Part shown: piece by piece, positions 37,301 to 45,224 of the stretch
How positions within the stretch are numbered: position 1 is the first letter of the stretch
How the letters are laid out: every line of letters starts with the position of its first letter
Source of the DNA: JAHRAW01 sp028066695
Lineage (GTDB): Bacteria > Pseudomonadota > Gammaproteobacteria > Arenicellales > Poriferihabitantaceae
Direction of reading: 5' to 3'
Assembly: GCA_963457535.1 (NCBI GenBank)
Contig: OY734803.1
Coordinates: forward strand, 930,001-994,000
DNA: 64,000 nt
Notes under the pieces: model-generated
The model's database searches: none
The model's input: only the letters and a program-made list of their open reading frames with translations
Told to the model about the DNA's origin: nothing
Translations under genes and position numbers: made by a program

Positions 37301-37380
37301 GCGGCGCCGAACTCACCGCCGGATTTTCCGGATTGGACGCGGCCGAAATCGCCGCAAACATCGCCGGGCTGCTGCCGTAA
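34345..37380 (+). CDS. P1: exported FN3/cadherin-like/He_PIG/dockerin-like protein
   Basis: A 1011-residue protein, first of eight paralogues. Signal peptide 1-23 (MLKRFFTGLL...ASAQA). Domains by eye: FN3 at about 25-148 and 150-282, cadherin-like beta-sandwich (PF12733-type) at 285-392, 395-506, 510-608 and a divergent one at 609-718 (core KLLIHDAGV..DANSLL). Then FN3 720-815, a putative-Ig/He_PIG-like domain 820-905 (LTGLPAGLAFDANTRQISGTP) and two dockerin-type calcium loops at 908-932 (LDVDESGARDARDGILIARY) and 962-984 (LDVDGDGDADGEDGILIARY). The only cysteines of the mature chain form a CX9C (224 and 234) in the second FN3. Both calcium loops keep the 12-residue register. Likely an extracellular adhesive or scaffold-docking protein; no enzymatic domain is seen. 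It leads P2, nine bases downstream. No Shine-Dalgarno before ATG 34345. Confidence 0.85.
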   Translation: MLKRFFTGLLAAAAVLFAASAQAQNAPDAPTGATLTPTGASESTSLDFSWTPDPSPPDGISLNQVHLRVFGTAWHSSNDQNRVPTGVTIVGSLSGSGSLSNYMAGTATTATFTNLQPATTYEARVASLGNERDLSAWSAVVQAVTLSGDTPDKPTLTAKSISSQPGLMRWRTTLQWRAAPDSGTISKHHFRWRTAARDPDGMPGNSDDVAAGTWQNAAGDDADCADGAANPENCGVELGAAVTSYEVTGLTDGVRYDFQARSENQHGAGNWSDSLTFTVDGLNSDADLSALVVSDGVNDLELSPAFSESILTYAVSVRSSVVSVNITPTTADASAGVTVGGNAVDSGTAASRTLDKTAGGAAQGPVENTFDVVVTAENGANMRIYTILVSRQAVSTDASLTALTLSSGSELVLTPAFDPAVFAYTAAVRSHRTGVEITATLSDARGASLKIGRAGFLAAAQSGAGAGQGVDRTDGNAAQDATENTYQVEVTAEDESTQVYEIAVSRMAAAQDASLSALAISTGTLSPAFSPGITSYYVAVGNGVAQFTITPTANDSAAGIQVGRAGNLGAATTAQNTEVGGGTRNLFLTVVTAEDGSSRTYTIDMFRAGAITKLLIHDAGVASASRNDANSLLATSDFDPLTPAYSLTVGRAVTAVVVTPTITAGGVNYQRTQPTVTPASATAITSGSPSADIPLAGGENLILFKVSTADYPVTITRPADAPENLRAAPKTQKLRVSWDAVAGTTTYRLRWRTETGPGAWQSAGGADDNGEEIAPADAPQYTITGLTNGTTYQVQARADNRAGDGEWSASLHAAPAVGVEFASQQPDLALLKDRALTAITLPAASGGSSLTYGLTGLPAGLAFDANTRQISGTPSAETAPAAEVTYRVTQGGAVEDEQIFRVRVVAFTLDVDESGARDARDGILIARYLLGVRGAALTQGQSAAAFGELEPEIKIGADNMFLDVDGDGDADGEDGILIARYLFGLRGAELTAGFSGLDAAEIAANIAGLLP

Positions 37381-37389
37381 AGTAGCGGC

Positions 37390-40300
37390 ATGAACATGAA
37401 CATGAACATGAAAATGCAAAAGAAGTTTTTCGCGGGCATTTTTGTCGGCGCGCTGTTTTCCGCGGCGATTTTTGCCGGGGAGGCGCGCGCGCAGGGCACG
37501 CCCTCCAACCTGTTGCTCACGCCCGAGCCGGGCTCGGAATCCACCGCGCTGCGCCTCACTTGGACGCAGCCGAGCGGCGAAATTGAACGGCAGATACTGG
37601 ATGTGCGCCAATCCGGCGGGACTTGGGGCAACAACGTCTTTTTCAGCACCCTGCCCTCGGGCGTGGTCGCCTCCAATACGCTGGGCAGCGGCAGCAATCT
37701 CTACATAGACCCCGCTGTCAACCAGACGACCCTCTCCAATTTGTCGCCCGACACCACTTATGAAGCGCGCGTGCGCATCCGAAACTCCAGCGGAACCGGC
37801 GCCTGGTCGGGGGCCGTGCGGCGCGCAACCTTGGCCGCCGGAACGGTGGCGGGAACCCCGCCGGGCAATTTGTCTTATGAGCAGGTGTCCGGGTCGGAGT
37901 CGTATCAGATTCGCCTGAGTTGGACGGCGGGAACGGCCCCTTCCGGCGCCACCGCGCAGCATCAATCCATCGCCATACGCCGGCCCGGCGACGCCTGGCC
38001 GAACCCTTCCGCCAAAGACAACCAATTGCCCCACGGCGCGAGTTGGACCGGCCGCACCACCGCCGGCGACGAACACCAAATTCACCCCGCGGCAACCGGC
38101 GGAAACATCATCAATTTGCGGGCGGCAACGACTTTTGAACTGCGCGTGCGGCTCTGGTACCAAGTCGCGGGGCAGCCTGAGGCGGCGGGTGGCTGGTCGG
38201 ATGTTTTGCAGGTGGAAACCGGAGAGGCCGTGTTCGGGGTTACGCCGCCCACCGGCCTGACTTTCACGCCGACTCCCGGCGAGGAGGGCTTTTCGGGCCG
38301 GCTGCATTGGACCAACGGCAGGGCCATCGCCTCGCGGCAGACCGACCGCTACATCCAACTTCACACCATCAGCATGCGCGTCTCCGGCGAGGACTGGCCG
38401 GAGGATTCGCTGTTCAACACATTGGTCCCCGGCGTGAAACTGGACACCCAAACAACCGGCACCCCGAGGGAAATTGACCCCGACGAAACCACCGCGCTCA
38501 TCAAAAGGATGGAGCCGGACACCGCTTATGAGTTGCGCATGCGCTCCCTGGACGGCGGCTCGGAGACCGGCGACTGGTCGCAGGTGCTGCGGTTCACAAC
38601 CGGAAGCGGGACCAAGGAGGTTACTCCGCCGACCGGCCTGCGCGTCACGCCGACCCGCGACGCGGAAGCCTATTCGGTCGGCCTGAATTGGACGCGCGGC
38701 ACCGGGCCGATTGCATTTCAGACCATGAGCGTGCGCCCCCTCGGCGAAGACTGGCCGGCGGCCCGCTCGCACAACGGGCTGCCCATGGTAATGGACGACC
38801 GAGTAACCCAGGAAACGCCGCTGGATGCCCACGAGGGGCCGGACGACGACGACGACCGCAGCACGAAGACCATTCACCGCCTGGAGACTTCGGCGCGCCT
38901 TCGCAGGCTGGAGCCGGCGACCACTTACCAGGTGCGCATGAATTCCGTGAGCGAGGACCAGGTCTCGGAATGGTCGGCGGTTGTGCAGTTCGCAACCGCA
39001 AGCGGAGACAGGCTGCCCGACACCAACGGGGGGGTTACTCCGGCCTATGACTTTCGTTACACGCCGACCCGCGGCGCCGAATCCACTTCGGGCCGGGTGG
39101 ATTGGACCATCGGCACGCCCGTCGGCTACCGGTTTCGCGACGACGACATCCAATACCACAGCCTCGTCTTGCGCGACATTGACGAAGAGTGGGAGGAACT
39201 TGTGGGTTTCGTCATCGTGCCCGACGGCGTGACCTGGGACGCGCGCAGGGGGGAAGATGCCAGGGAAATTCACGCCGACGAAACCTCGGTGGTGTTCCAC
39301 GGGCTGGAGCCGGCCACCACTTACCAGATGCGCCTGGAATCTTCCGACATCGGCTCCACCCCGGGACCCTTGTCGGAGGTGTTTCAATTCGTCACGGAAA
39401 GCATGGACAACATTCTGGCGATACTGACGCCGCGCGTGGTTACCGCGGACCCCAGCCAGAAGATGTGGGACATGGAACTCCAATGGCGGCTTCCCGAGGG
39501 CGCGCCGGCCGCCACCGCCCACCATGTCCGCTGGCGCGCCGCGGAGATCGCCGCCGACTTTGACGCCGGCATCATCGGGTCCGCGGCCGGCGCCTGGCAA
39601 AACGCCTCCGGCGACGACGCCGACTGCGCGGCCGGCGCGGCCAACCCGGAAAATTGCGGCGAGGCGCTGGCCGCGAGCGCAAGCACTTACATGGTGGAGA
39701 ACCTGCCGCTGGACGCGATTTATGAATTTGAGGTGCGCACCGCGAGCGCCGGCAACACCGGCGAGTGGTCGGAGACCCTGTCTTTCACCGTGGAATCGCT
39801 TCCCACCGACGCGACCTTGAGCGCGCTGACCGCCTCCGATGTAGACGGCGGTGTCACGCTCACGCCGGCGTTTGACCCGGAGACGCTCACCTACGCCGCC
39901 GAAGTGATCAGTTCCACGCTGGATTTCGGCCTCGCGCCGACCTCCACCGACCCCGAGGCGCGCATCAAAATCGCCCACGGAACCGCCGCGGCAAAGGATG
40001 CCGGCGGCGGCGCGGTCGTTTGGCACAACCTTGACCAGTCCGGCGGCGCGAACCGGCAGGGGCCGGAACTCAACACCTTTTACATCACGGTCACCGCGCA
40101 GGACGGAATCGCCAAGCAGACCTACGAAGTCGCGGTGACGCGCCTCGTGGCCGACAACAACGCGACGCTGTCGGCGCTGACGCTCACCTCGGGCGCGGAA
40201 ATTCCGCTGTCGCCGCCGTTTAATCCGGCGGTGCGCGCCTACACCGCCGAAGCGCGCAACCACCGCACCGGCCTGCTGCTCAACGCGACCGCGGCCGACC

Positions 40301-42015
40301 CCGACGGCGCGACCCTGCGCTTCAACAAGCTCGGCGCGATGCCGGTGGATGTGAACAGCGGCGAGAATGTCTCGGTGAGCATTGACCGCTCCTCCGGAAT
40401 CGCGGCGCAGGACGCCTCGGCGAATACCATGCTGATTGAGGTTACCGCCGACGACCAGAGCACCGTGCTGACCTACCAAATCGCGATGTCGCGCGCCGCG
40501 GCCGCGACCGACACCTCGCTGTCGGCGCTGTCGGTCGGCTCCGGCACGCTGTCGCCCGCGTTTGACACCGGCGTCACCTCCTACTACCTCGCGGTCGGCA
40601 ACAATGTCGCGCAACTCGCGATCACGCCGACCGCAACCGACTCCGCCGCCGGCCTGCAACTCGGGCGCTTCGGATTTTTGGGCCCCGCCTCCACCGTGCA
40701 GGGCGTTGAAATCGGGCGCGGCAACAATGTGTTTTTGGTGGTGGTCACCGCCGAGGACGGAATGACCACGGGCACCTACACCGTGGATGTGTTCCGCGGC
40801 GGCGCCGTCACCAAAATGCTGTTTCACGACGCCGCCGAAACATCGCGCACCGACGCCAACTCGCTGCTGCCCACAGCCAACTTCGCCCAGACCGTGCCGG
40901 CGTATTCGCTGAGCGCGGACAATACGGTGGACGAGGTGGTCATCACCATCACCCTCACCGCCGGCGGCGCCAGTTACCAGCGCATTCGGCCGACGGTGAC
41001 GCCGGCCTCGGCGACCGCGCTCACCAGCAACACGGCGAGCGACCCGATTCCGCTGGCCGGCGGCGAAAATTTGATTCTGGTGAAAGTGGATGTCGCCGAA
41101 TACCCGGTCACCATCACCCGCCCGCCGCTCACGCCGAATGTAAGCGTGAGCGGAAGGTCGCAAAAACTGCGCGTCTCGTGGGACGCCGGGCACGGAGTGG
41201 ACGAATACCGGGTGCGCTGGCGGGCGAAAGGCAGCAGCGCCTGGCGGTCGGCGCGCCGCGCCGACAACAACGGCGAGGCGGTGGAGCCGTCGGTCGCGCC
41301 GGAATACACGATTAACGGCCTGACCAACGGCACCACTTACCAGGTGCAGGCGCGCGCCGACAACGCCGCGCTCGGCAACAGCGAGTGGAGCGCCTCGGTG
41401 GAAGCCGCGCCGCGGGTGACCGTGGAACTGCCGCCGGTGGACGACCTGGCGTTTGTCGCCGGCGACATCGCCTCGGTGGTCACGCTGCCGAACGCGGCCG
41501 AGGGCACCGCGCCCTATGTCTTTTCGGTGACCGGGCTGCCGCCCGGGGTGTTCTTCAGCCCGGCGACGCGGCAAATCAGCGGCATGCCGACCACGCCCGC
41601 GGCGCCGGTGGAGGTGGTCTACAGCGTGACCGACAGCGCCTCGTCCGCGGGCAGCGACGAGCGGCGCTTTCGCGTCGGCATTTTGGATTCGCACCTGAAT
41701 GTCGCCGAGGACGGCGCCGACGGCGCCACGCCGGCCGACGGAATCATCATCGCGCGCTATCTTCTCGGCGTGCGCGGCGCGGCGCTCGGCCAAGGGCAGA
41801 GCGAACTGGACGCGGAGCGGCTGGAGGCGGCGGTGGAATCCGGCGTGCGCGGCCTGGAATTGGACGCGGACGGAGACGGCTCGGTGGACGGCGACGATGG
41901 CATTCTCATCGCCAGGTATTTGCTCGGGCTGCGCGGCGCGGAACTCACCAATGGAATTTCCGGGCGGCCGACCGCGAGCACCGTGGAGAGCACACTCTCC
42001 GATTTGCTGCCGTAG
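37390..42015 (+). CDS. P2: largest array member, six N-terminal FN3 domains, dockerin-like C-terminus
   Basis: A 1541-residue protein. Signal peptide 1-35, preceded by an unusual MNMNMNMKM start (ATGAAC repeated). Six FN3 domains fill about 37-805, and the sixth carries the array-wide GDDADC(X9)C disulfide segment. Cadherin-like sandwiches lie at 805-918, 922-1035, 1040-1135 and the divergent KMLFHDA type at 1137-1245. FN3 is at 1247-1340, He_PIG-like at 1342-1430 and dockerin-like at 1432-1541. The first calcium loop (LNVAEDGADGATPADGIIIARY) has two extra residues and lacks the Asp at position 3, whereas the second (LDADGDGSVDGDDGILIARY) is canonical. It follows P1 by nine bases and probably shares its promoter. 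The four extra FN3 domains, compared with the other paralogues, show domain gain. The first FN3 is nearly identical in DNA to that of P5. Confidence 0.85.
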   Translation: MNMNMNMKMQKKFFAGIFVGALFSAAIFAGEARAQGTPSNLLLTPEPGSESTALRLTWTQPSGEIERQILDVRQSGGTWGNNVFFSTLPSGVVASNTLGSGSNLYIDPAVNQTTLSNLSPDTTYEARVRIRNSSGTGAWSGAVRRATLAAGTVAGTPPGNLSYEQVSGSESYQIRLSWTAGTAPSGATAQHQSIAIRRPGDAWPNPSAKDNQLPHGASWTGRTTAGDEHQIHPAATGGNIINLRAATTFELRVRLWYQVAGQPEAAGGWSDVLQVETGEAVFGVTPPTGLTFTPTPGEEGFSGRLHWTNGRAIASRQTDRYIQLHTISMRVSGEDWPEDSLFNTLVPGVKLDTQTTGTPREIDPDETTALIKRMEPDTAYELRMRSLDGGSETGDWSQVLRFTTGSGTKEVTPPTGLRVTPTRDAEAYSVGLNWTRGTGPIAFQTMSVRPLGEDWPAARSHNGLPMVMDDRVTQETPLDAHEGPDDDDDRSTKTIHRLETSARLRRLEPATTYQVRMNSVSEDQVSEWSAVVQFATASGDRLPDTNGGVTPAYDFRYTPTRGAESTSGRVDWTIGTPVGYRFRDDDIQYHSLVLRDIDEEWEELVGFVIVPDGVTWDARRGEDAREIHADETSVVFHGLEPATTYQMRLESSDIGSTPGPLSEVFQFVTESMDNILAILTPRVVTADPSQKMWDMELQWRLPEGAPAATAHHVRWRAAEIAADFDAGIIGSAAGAWQNASGDDADCAAGAANPENCGEALAASASTYMVENLPLDAIYEFEVRTASAGNTGEWSETLSFTVESLPTDATLSALTASDVDGGVTLTPAFDPETLTYAAEVISSTLDFGLAPTSTDPEARIKIAHGTAAAKDAGGGAVVWHNLDQSGGANRQGPELNTFYITVTAQDGIAKQTYEVAVTRLVADNNATLSALTLTSGAEIPLSPPFNPAVRAYTAEARNHRTGLLLNATAADPDGATLRFNKLGAMPVDVNSGENVSVSIDRSSGIAAQDASANTMLIEVTADDQSTVLTYQIAMSRAAAATDTSLSALSVGSGTLSPAFDTGVTSYYLAVGNNVAQLAITPTATDSAAGLQLGRFGFLGPASTVQGVEIGRGNNVFLVVVTAEDGMTTGTYTVDVFRGGAVTKMLFHDAAETSRTDANSLLPTANFAQTVPAYSLSADNTVDEVVITITLTAGGASYQRIRPTVTPASATALTSNTASDPIPLAGGENLILVKVDVAEYPVTITRPPLTPNVSVSGRSQKLRVSWDAGHGVDEYRVRWRAKGSSAWRSARRADNNGEAVEPSVAPEYTINGLTNGTTYQVQARADNAALGNSEWSASVEAAPRVTVELPPVDDLAFVAGDIASVVTLPNAAEGTAPYVFSVTGLPPGVFFSPATRQISGMPTTPAAPVEVVYSVTDSASSAGSDERRFRVGILDSHLNVAEDGADGATPADGIIIARYLLGVRGAALGQGQSELDAERLEAAVESGVRGLELDADGDGSVDGDDGILIARYLLGLRGAELTNGISGRPTASTVESTLSDLLP
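37492..37813 (+). repeat. Near-identical tract shared by P2 and P5 (copy in P2)
   Basis: These 322 bases encoding the first FN3 match 48517-48838 in P5 without gaps and differ at only about 20 positions by eye. Flanking sequence, including the signal peptides, is much less alike. Confidence 0.8.
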
Positions 42016-42050
42016 TTGGCATGTCAGCGGGGGGCGGCGTGTCCATGTCC

Positions 42051-42079
42051 TTGCCGCCGCGGGCGGGGTTTGCTACTAT
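42051..42079 (+). promoter_or_regulatory. Promoter of the P3/P4 pair (TTGCCG-N17-TACTAT)
   Basis: TTGCCG (42051-42056), a 17-base spacer ending TTTGC, then TACTAT (42074-42079). It has the same layout as the P1 promoter. The 115-base gap between P2 and P3 also keeps the CATTTCGCC...CACAATT...GACATG segment found before P1 and P5. Confidence 0.6.
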
Positions 42080-42130
42080 TTCGCGGGAATTCGCGCCCGA
42101 CCGCATTTCGCCGCACAATTAAAAATTGAC

Positions 42131-45100
42131 ATGTTAAAGAGAGTTTTCACCGGACTTTTTGCCGCCGCCGTGCTGCTGGCTGGCGCGGCCGCGCAGGCGC
42201 AAAACGCGCCCACCAACCTGAACCTCACGCCGACCACCGGCTCGGAATCCACTTCGCTGGATTTCAGTTGGACGCTGGGAGCGGACGGCGGGTCCGGATG
42301 GGCAAGTCATGCCATCTGGGTGCGCGCCTTCGGCGCCGATTGGCCCACCACCAGCAGTTTTAACAATGCGGCGCCCTCCGGCGTAAGCATCACCGGCAAT
42401 ATCCACACCGCCAGCAACGGCAATCGATGGGCGCGCTCAAACGCCACTTCCGCGACAATCAGCGGTTTGCAGCCCGCGACAACCTATGAAGCGCGCATCA
42501 GTTCGGCGGATGTGGACGGATTTCAGGCGGCCTGGTCGGCGGTCGCGCAGGGCGTGACGCTGAGCGGCGACACCCCGGGCAAGCCGGCGCTGAGCGCGCG
42601 CCGCATCACCGCCGATGCCGGCGGCATGACCTGGAAGGCCGGACTGCAATGGACCGCCGCGCCCGACTCCGGCACGATTGCCAACTTCCACCTGCGCTGG
42701 CGCACCTCGGCGACCGCCGGCGCCGACGGCACACCCGGCAACTCCGACGATGTCGCCGCCGGCACATGGCAAAACGCCTCGGGCGACGACGCCGACTGCG
42801 CGGCAAACGCGGCAAACCCGGAAAATTGCGGCGAGGAACTGGCCGCGTCGGCGGACTCCTACGAAGTCACCGGGCTCACCGAAAACACCGCTTACGATTT
42901 TGAGGTGCGCGCGGAAAACAGCATCGGCGCGGGTCTGTGGTCGGACACGCTCGCTTTCAGCGTGGAGGCGCTCAACACCGACGCCAGCCTCAGCGCGCTG
43001 GTATTCAACGACGGAAGCGCCGATGTGGATTTGACGCCGGATTTTGAGCCGCACATTTTGTCCTACACCGCGAGCATCCGAAGCGCCGTTGAAAACGCGG
43101 ACATCACGCCGACCGCGTCGGACGCGGACGGCGCGGCCATCAAAGTCGGGCGCGCCGGCTCCGAGGCGGCGGTGGCGAGCGGCGCGGCAAGTTCGCAGAG
43201 CATCAACCGCAGCGGCGGAGAAGCCGCGCAGGACGCCTCGCTCAACACTTTTCGCATTCAGGTGACGGCCGAGGACGGCACACTGCAAACCTATGAAATC
43301 GCGGTGTCGCGCCTGCAGGCGAGCGCGGACGCGAGCCTTTCCGCGCTGACCGTGTCGGCCGGGGCCGGGTTGCTGCCCGCGTTTGCTCCGGAAACGCTCT
43401 CCTACCGGTCTTTCCTCCGAAACGCCCTTACCGGCGTCGCTTTTGACATCCTTCCGACCGCGGCGCATGCCGGCGCGTCCATCAAAGCGGGCCGCGCCGG
43501 GTTTCTGGCGGGAGTCGCCAGCGGCCAGCGCAGCCGCCAGGGCTACGACGACTCGGGGGGAACCGCCGGAAACACCGAAGGTAACATCTTTCTCATTGAG
43601 GTCACCGCCGAAGACGGGGAGACCACGCGCACCTACACCATTCAGTTAATTCGCCAGGCGCGGTCAAGCGACTCCACCCTCAGAAAACTGGAAGTTTCGG
43701 ACGGCGAACTGCAGCCGGCGTTCAGCCCCGGCGTCACCTCCTATTATGTCGCGGTCGGCAACAATGTCGCGCAGTTCGGCGTCACCCCGACGGCGACGCC
43801 GCGGGACCCGCTAACTTCCTCTATCACAGTCGGCCGCGCCGGCTTTCCCGGCGGGGTCGGCTCCGGCGCCACCAGCCGGCAGGGCACCGAAGTCGGCGGC
43901 GGCAACAATGTCTTTTTGGTGGTGGTCACCTCCGAGGACAGCAGCAGCATTACCACCTACACCCTTGATGTATTCCGCGCCGGCGCCATCACCAAACTGC
44001 TGATTCACGACGCGTCGGTGGCCTCCGCGTTGCGCAACGACGCAAACTCGCTGCTGGCCACGAGCGCCTTTGACCCGCTGGTGCCGGCGTATTCGCTGAT
44101 GGTGCAAAGGGCGGTAACCGCGGTGGTCATCACCCCGACCATCACCGCCGGCGGGGTGAACTACCAGCGCACCAAACCGACGGTTACGCCGGCATCGGCG
44201 GCCGCCATCACCAGTGGCACGGCGAGCGACCCGGTGCCGCTGGCCGGCGGCGAAAATTTGATTCTGGTGAAAGTCCACACCGCCGATTACCCGCTCACCG
44301 TCATTCGCCCGCCGGACGCGCCGGCGAATCTTGGCGTGGCGGTGCAGAGTGAAAAGTTATTGGCGCACTGGGACGCGCCGCAGGGCGCGGCGCGCGACTA
44401 CCGCGTGCGCTGGCGGCTGAAAGACGCCGGCGGCGGCGCGCCCGGCGCATGGCAGTCGGCGAGCGGCGACAGCGAAGACGGCGAGGCGGCCGGCGCGGCC
44501 GCGTTCTACAGAATTCTCGGCCTGGCCGACGGCAGCGCATACCAGGTGGCGGTGCGCGGCGACAACGCGGCCGGAAGCGGCGAGTGGAGCGCGGCGGTGG
44601 AGGCGACCCCGGGAACCGGGCTGGAATTCGCGGCGCAGCAGGCCGATTTGGCGTTTGTCGCCGGCTCGGTCGCCGCGGCGGTTACGCTGCAGAACGCGGC
44701 CGGCGGAACCTCGTCGCTGACCTTTGCACTGACCGGCCTGCCGCCGGGCCTGGCGTTTGACGAAGGCACGCGCGAAATCAGCGGCACGCCGTCGGCGGCC
44801 GCGGCGCCGGTGGAAGTGTTCTACATGGTTACCGACAGCGGCGCGGGGCGCGACCAGCAGCGTTTTCGCGTCGGCGTTTTGGATTCGTATGCCAATGTCG
44901 CCGAAGACGGCGCGGCCGGCGTCAATCCGGCAGACGGAATTTTAATCGCGCGCTATTTGCTGGGCGCGCGCGGCGCTTCGCTGGCCGCCGGGCAGAGCGA
45001 GTTGCGCGCGGCGCGGCTGGAGGCGGCGGTGCAGGCCGGCGTGCATGCCGGGACGCTGGATGTGGATGGCGACGGCGGAGTGGACGAAGTGGACGGCATT

Positions 45101-45208
45101 CTCATCGCGCGCTATTTGCTCGGGCTGCGCGGCGCCGACCTCGTCGCCGGGTTTTCCGGCCTGAATGTGGTCAATATTGAAATCAGAATCGCCGACCTGC
45201 TGCCGTAA
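42131..45208 (+). CDS. P3: exported FN3/cadherin-like/He_PIG/dockerin-like protein
   Basis: A 1025-residue protein. Signal peptide 1-23 (MLKRVFTGLF...AAAQA). FN3 at about 25-148 and 150-278 (the latter with the GDDADC..ENCG CX9C pair), cadherin-like at 280-395, 397-509, 511-615 and the divergent KLLIHDA type at 617-727. Then FN3 729-825, He_PIG-like 830-915 and a dockerin-like tail 917-1025. The first calcium loop is of the degenerate type (ANVAEDGAAGVNPADGILIARY), the second is canonical (LDVDGDGGVDEVDGILIARY). The second cadherin-like domain is almost the same DNA as in P4, and the last 198 bases are almost the same as in P6. It starts a new transcription unit and is followed by P4 after 16 bases. 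Confidence 0.85.
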   Translation: MLKRVFTGLFAAAVLLAGAAAQAQNAPTNLNLTPTTGSESTSLDFSWTLGADGGSGWASHAIWVRAFGADWPTTSSFNNAAPSGVSITGNIHTASNGNRWARSNATSATISGLQPATTYEARISSADVDGFQAAWSAVAQGVTLSGDTPGKPALSARRITADAGGMTWKAGLQWTAAPDSGTIANFHLRWRTSATAGADGTPGNSDDVAAGTWQNASGDDADCAANAANPENCGEELAASADSYEVTGLTENTAYDFEVRAENSIGAGLWSDTLAFSVEALNTDASLSALVFNDGSADVDLTPDFEPHILSYTASIRSAVENADITPTASDADGAAIKVGRAGSEAAVASGAASSQSINRSGGEAAQDASLNTFRIQVTAEDGTLQTYEIAVSRLQASADASLSALTVSAGAGLLPAFAPETLSYRSFLRNALTGVAFDILPTAAHAGASIKAGRAGFLAGVASGQRSRQGYDDSGGTAGNTEGNIFLIEVTAEDGETTRTYTIQLIRQARSSDSTLRKLEVSDGELQPAFSPGVTSYYVAVGNNVAQFGVTPTATPRDPLTSSITVGRAGFPGGVGSGATSRQGTEVGGGNNVFLVVVTSEDSSSITTYTLDVFRAGAITKLLIHDASVASALRNDANSLLATSAFDPLVPAYSLMVQRAVTAVVITPTITAGGVNYQRTKPTVTPASAAAITSGTASDPVPLAGGENLILVKVHTADYPLTVIRPPDAPANLGVAVQSEKLLAHWDAPQGAARDYRVRWRLKDAGGGAPGAWQSASGDSEDGEAAGAAAFYRILGLADGSAYQVAVRGDNAAGSGEWSAAVEATPGTGLEFAAQQADLAFVAGSVAAAVTLQNAAGGTSSLTFALTGLPPGLAFDEGTREISGTPSAAAAPVEVFYMVTDSGAGRDQQRFRVGVLDSYANVAEDGAAGVNPADGILIARYLLGARGASLAAGQSELRAARLEAAVQAGVHAGTLDVDGDGGVDEVDGILIARYLLGLRGADLVAGFSGLNVVNIEIRIADLLP
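43328..43657 (+). repeat. Near-identical tract shared by P3 and P4 (copy in P3)
   Basis: These 330 bases, covering one cadherin-like domain, align without gaps to 46446-46775 in P4. Long stretches are identical, including the run encoding GFLAGVASGQRSRQGYD. Confidence 0.8.
45011..45208 (+). repeat. Near-identical dockerin tract shared by P3 and P6 (copy in P3)
   Basis: The last 198 bases of P3 differ from the last 198 of P6 (54241-54438) at only three positions by eye, one of them in the stop codon (TAA versus TAG). Confidence 0.9.
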
Positions 45209-45224
45209 TGCGCGGCAAAATGAC

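Noticed and set aside
37070..37330. RTX (haemolysin-type) calcium repeats at the ends of the array proteins
   Set aside because: Only two Asp-rich loops occur, each followed by the ILIARYLLG helix of dockerin/EF-hand type; there are no GGxGxDxUx nonapeptide rows and no type I secretion genes.
34348..41793. An uninterrupted minus-strand frame of about 2480 codons opposite P1 and P2, and a similar one of about 1370 codons at 48433-52548
   Set aside because: It is the mirror of strongly biased, GC-rich codons on the plus strand. The translation is Arg/Gly/His/Val-rich without any recognisable domain, while the plus strand has signal peptides and clear domains.
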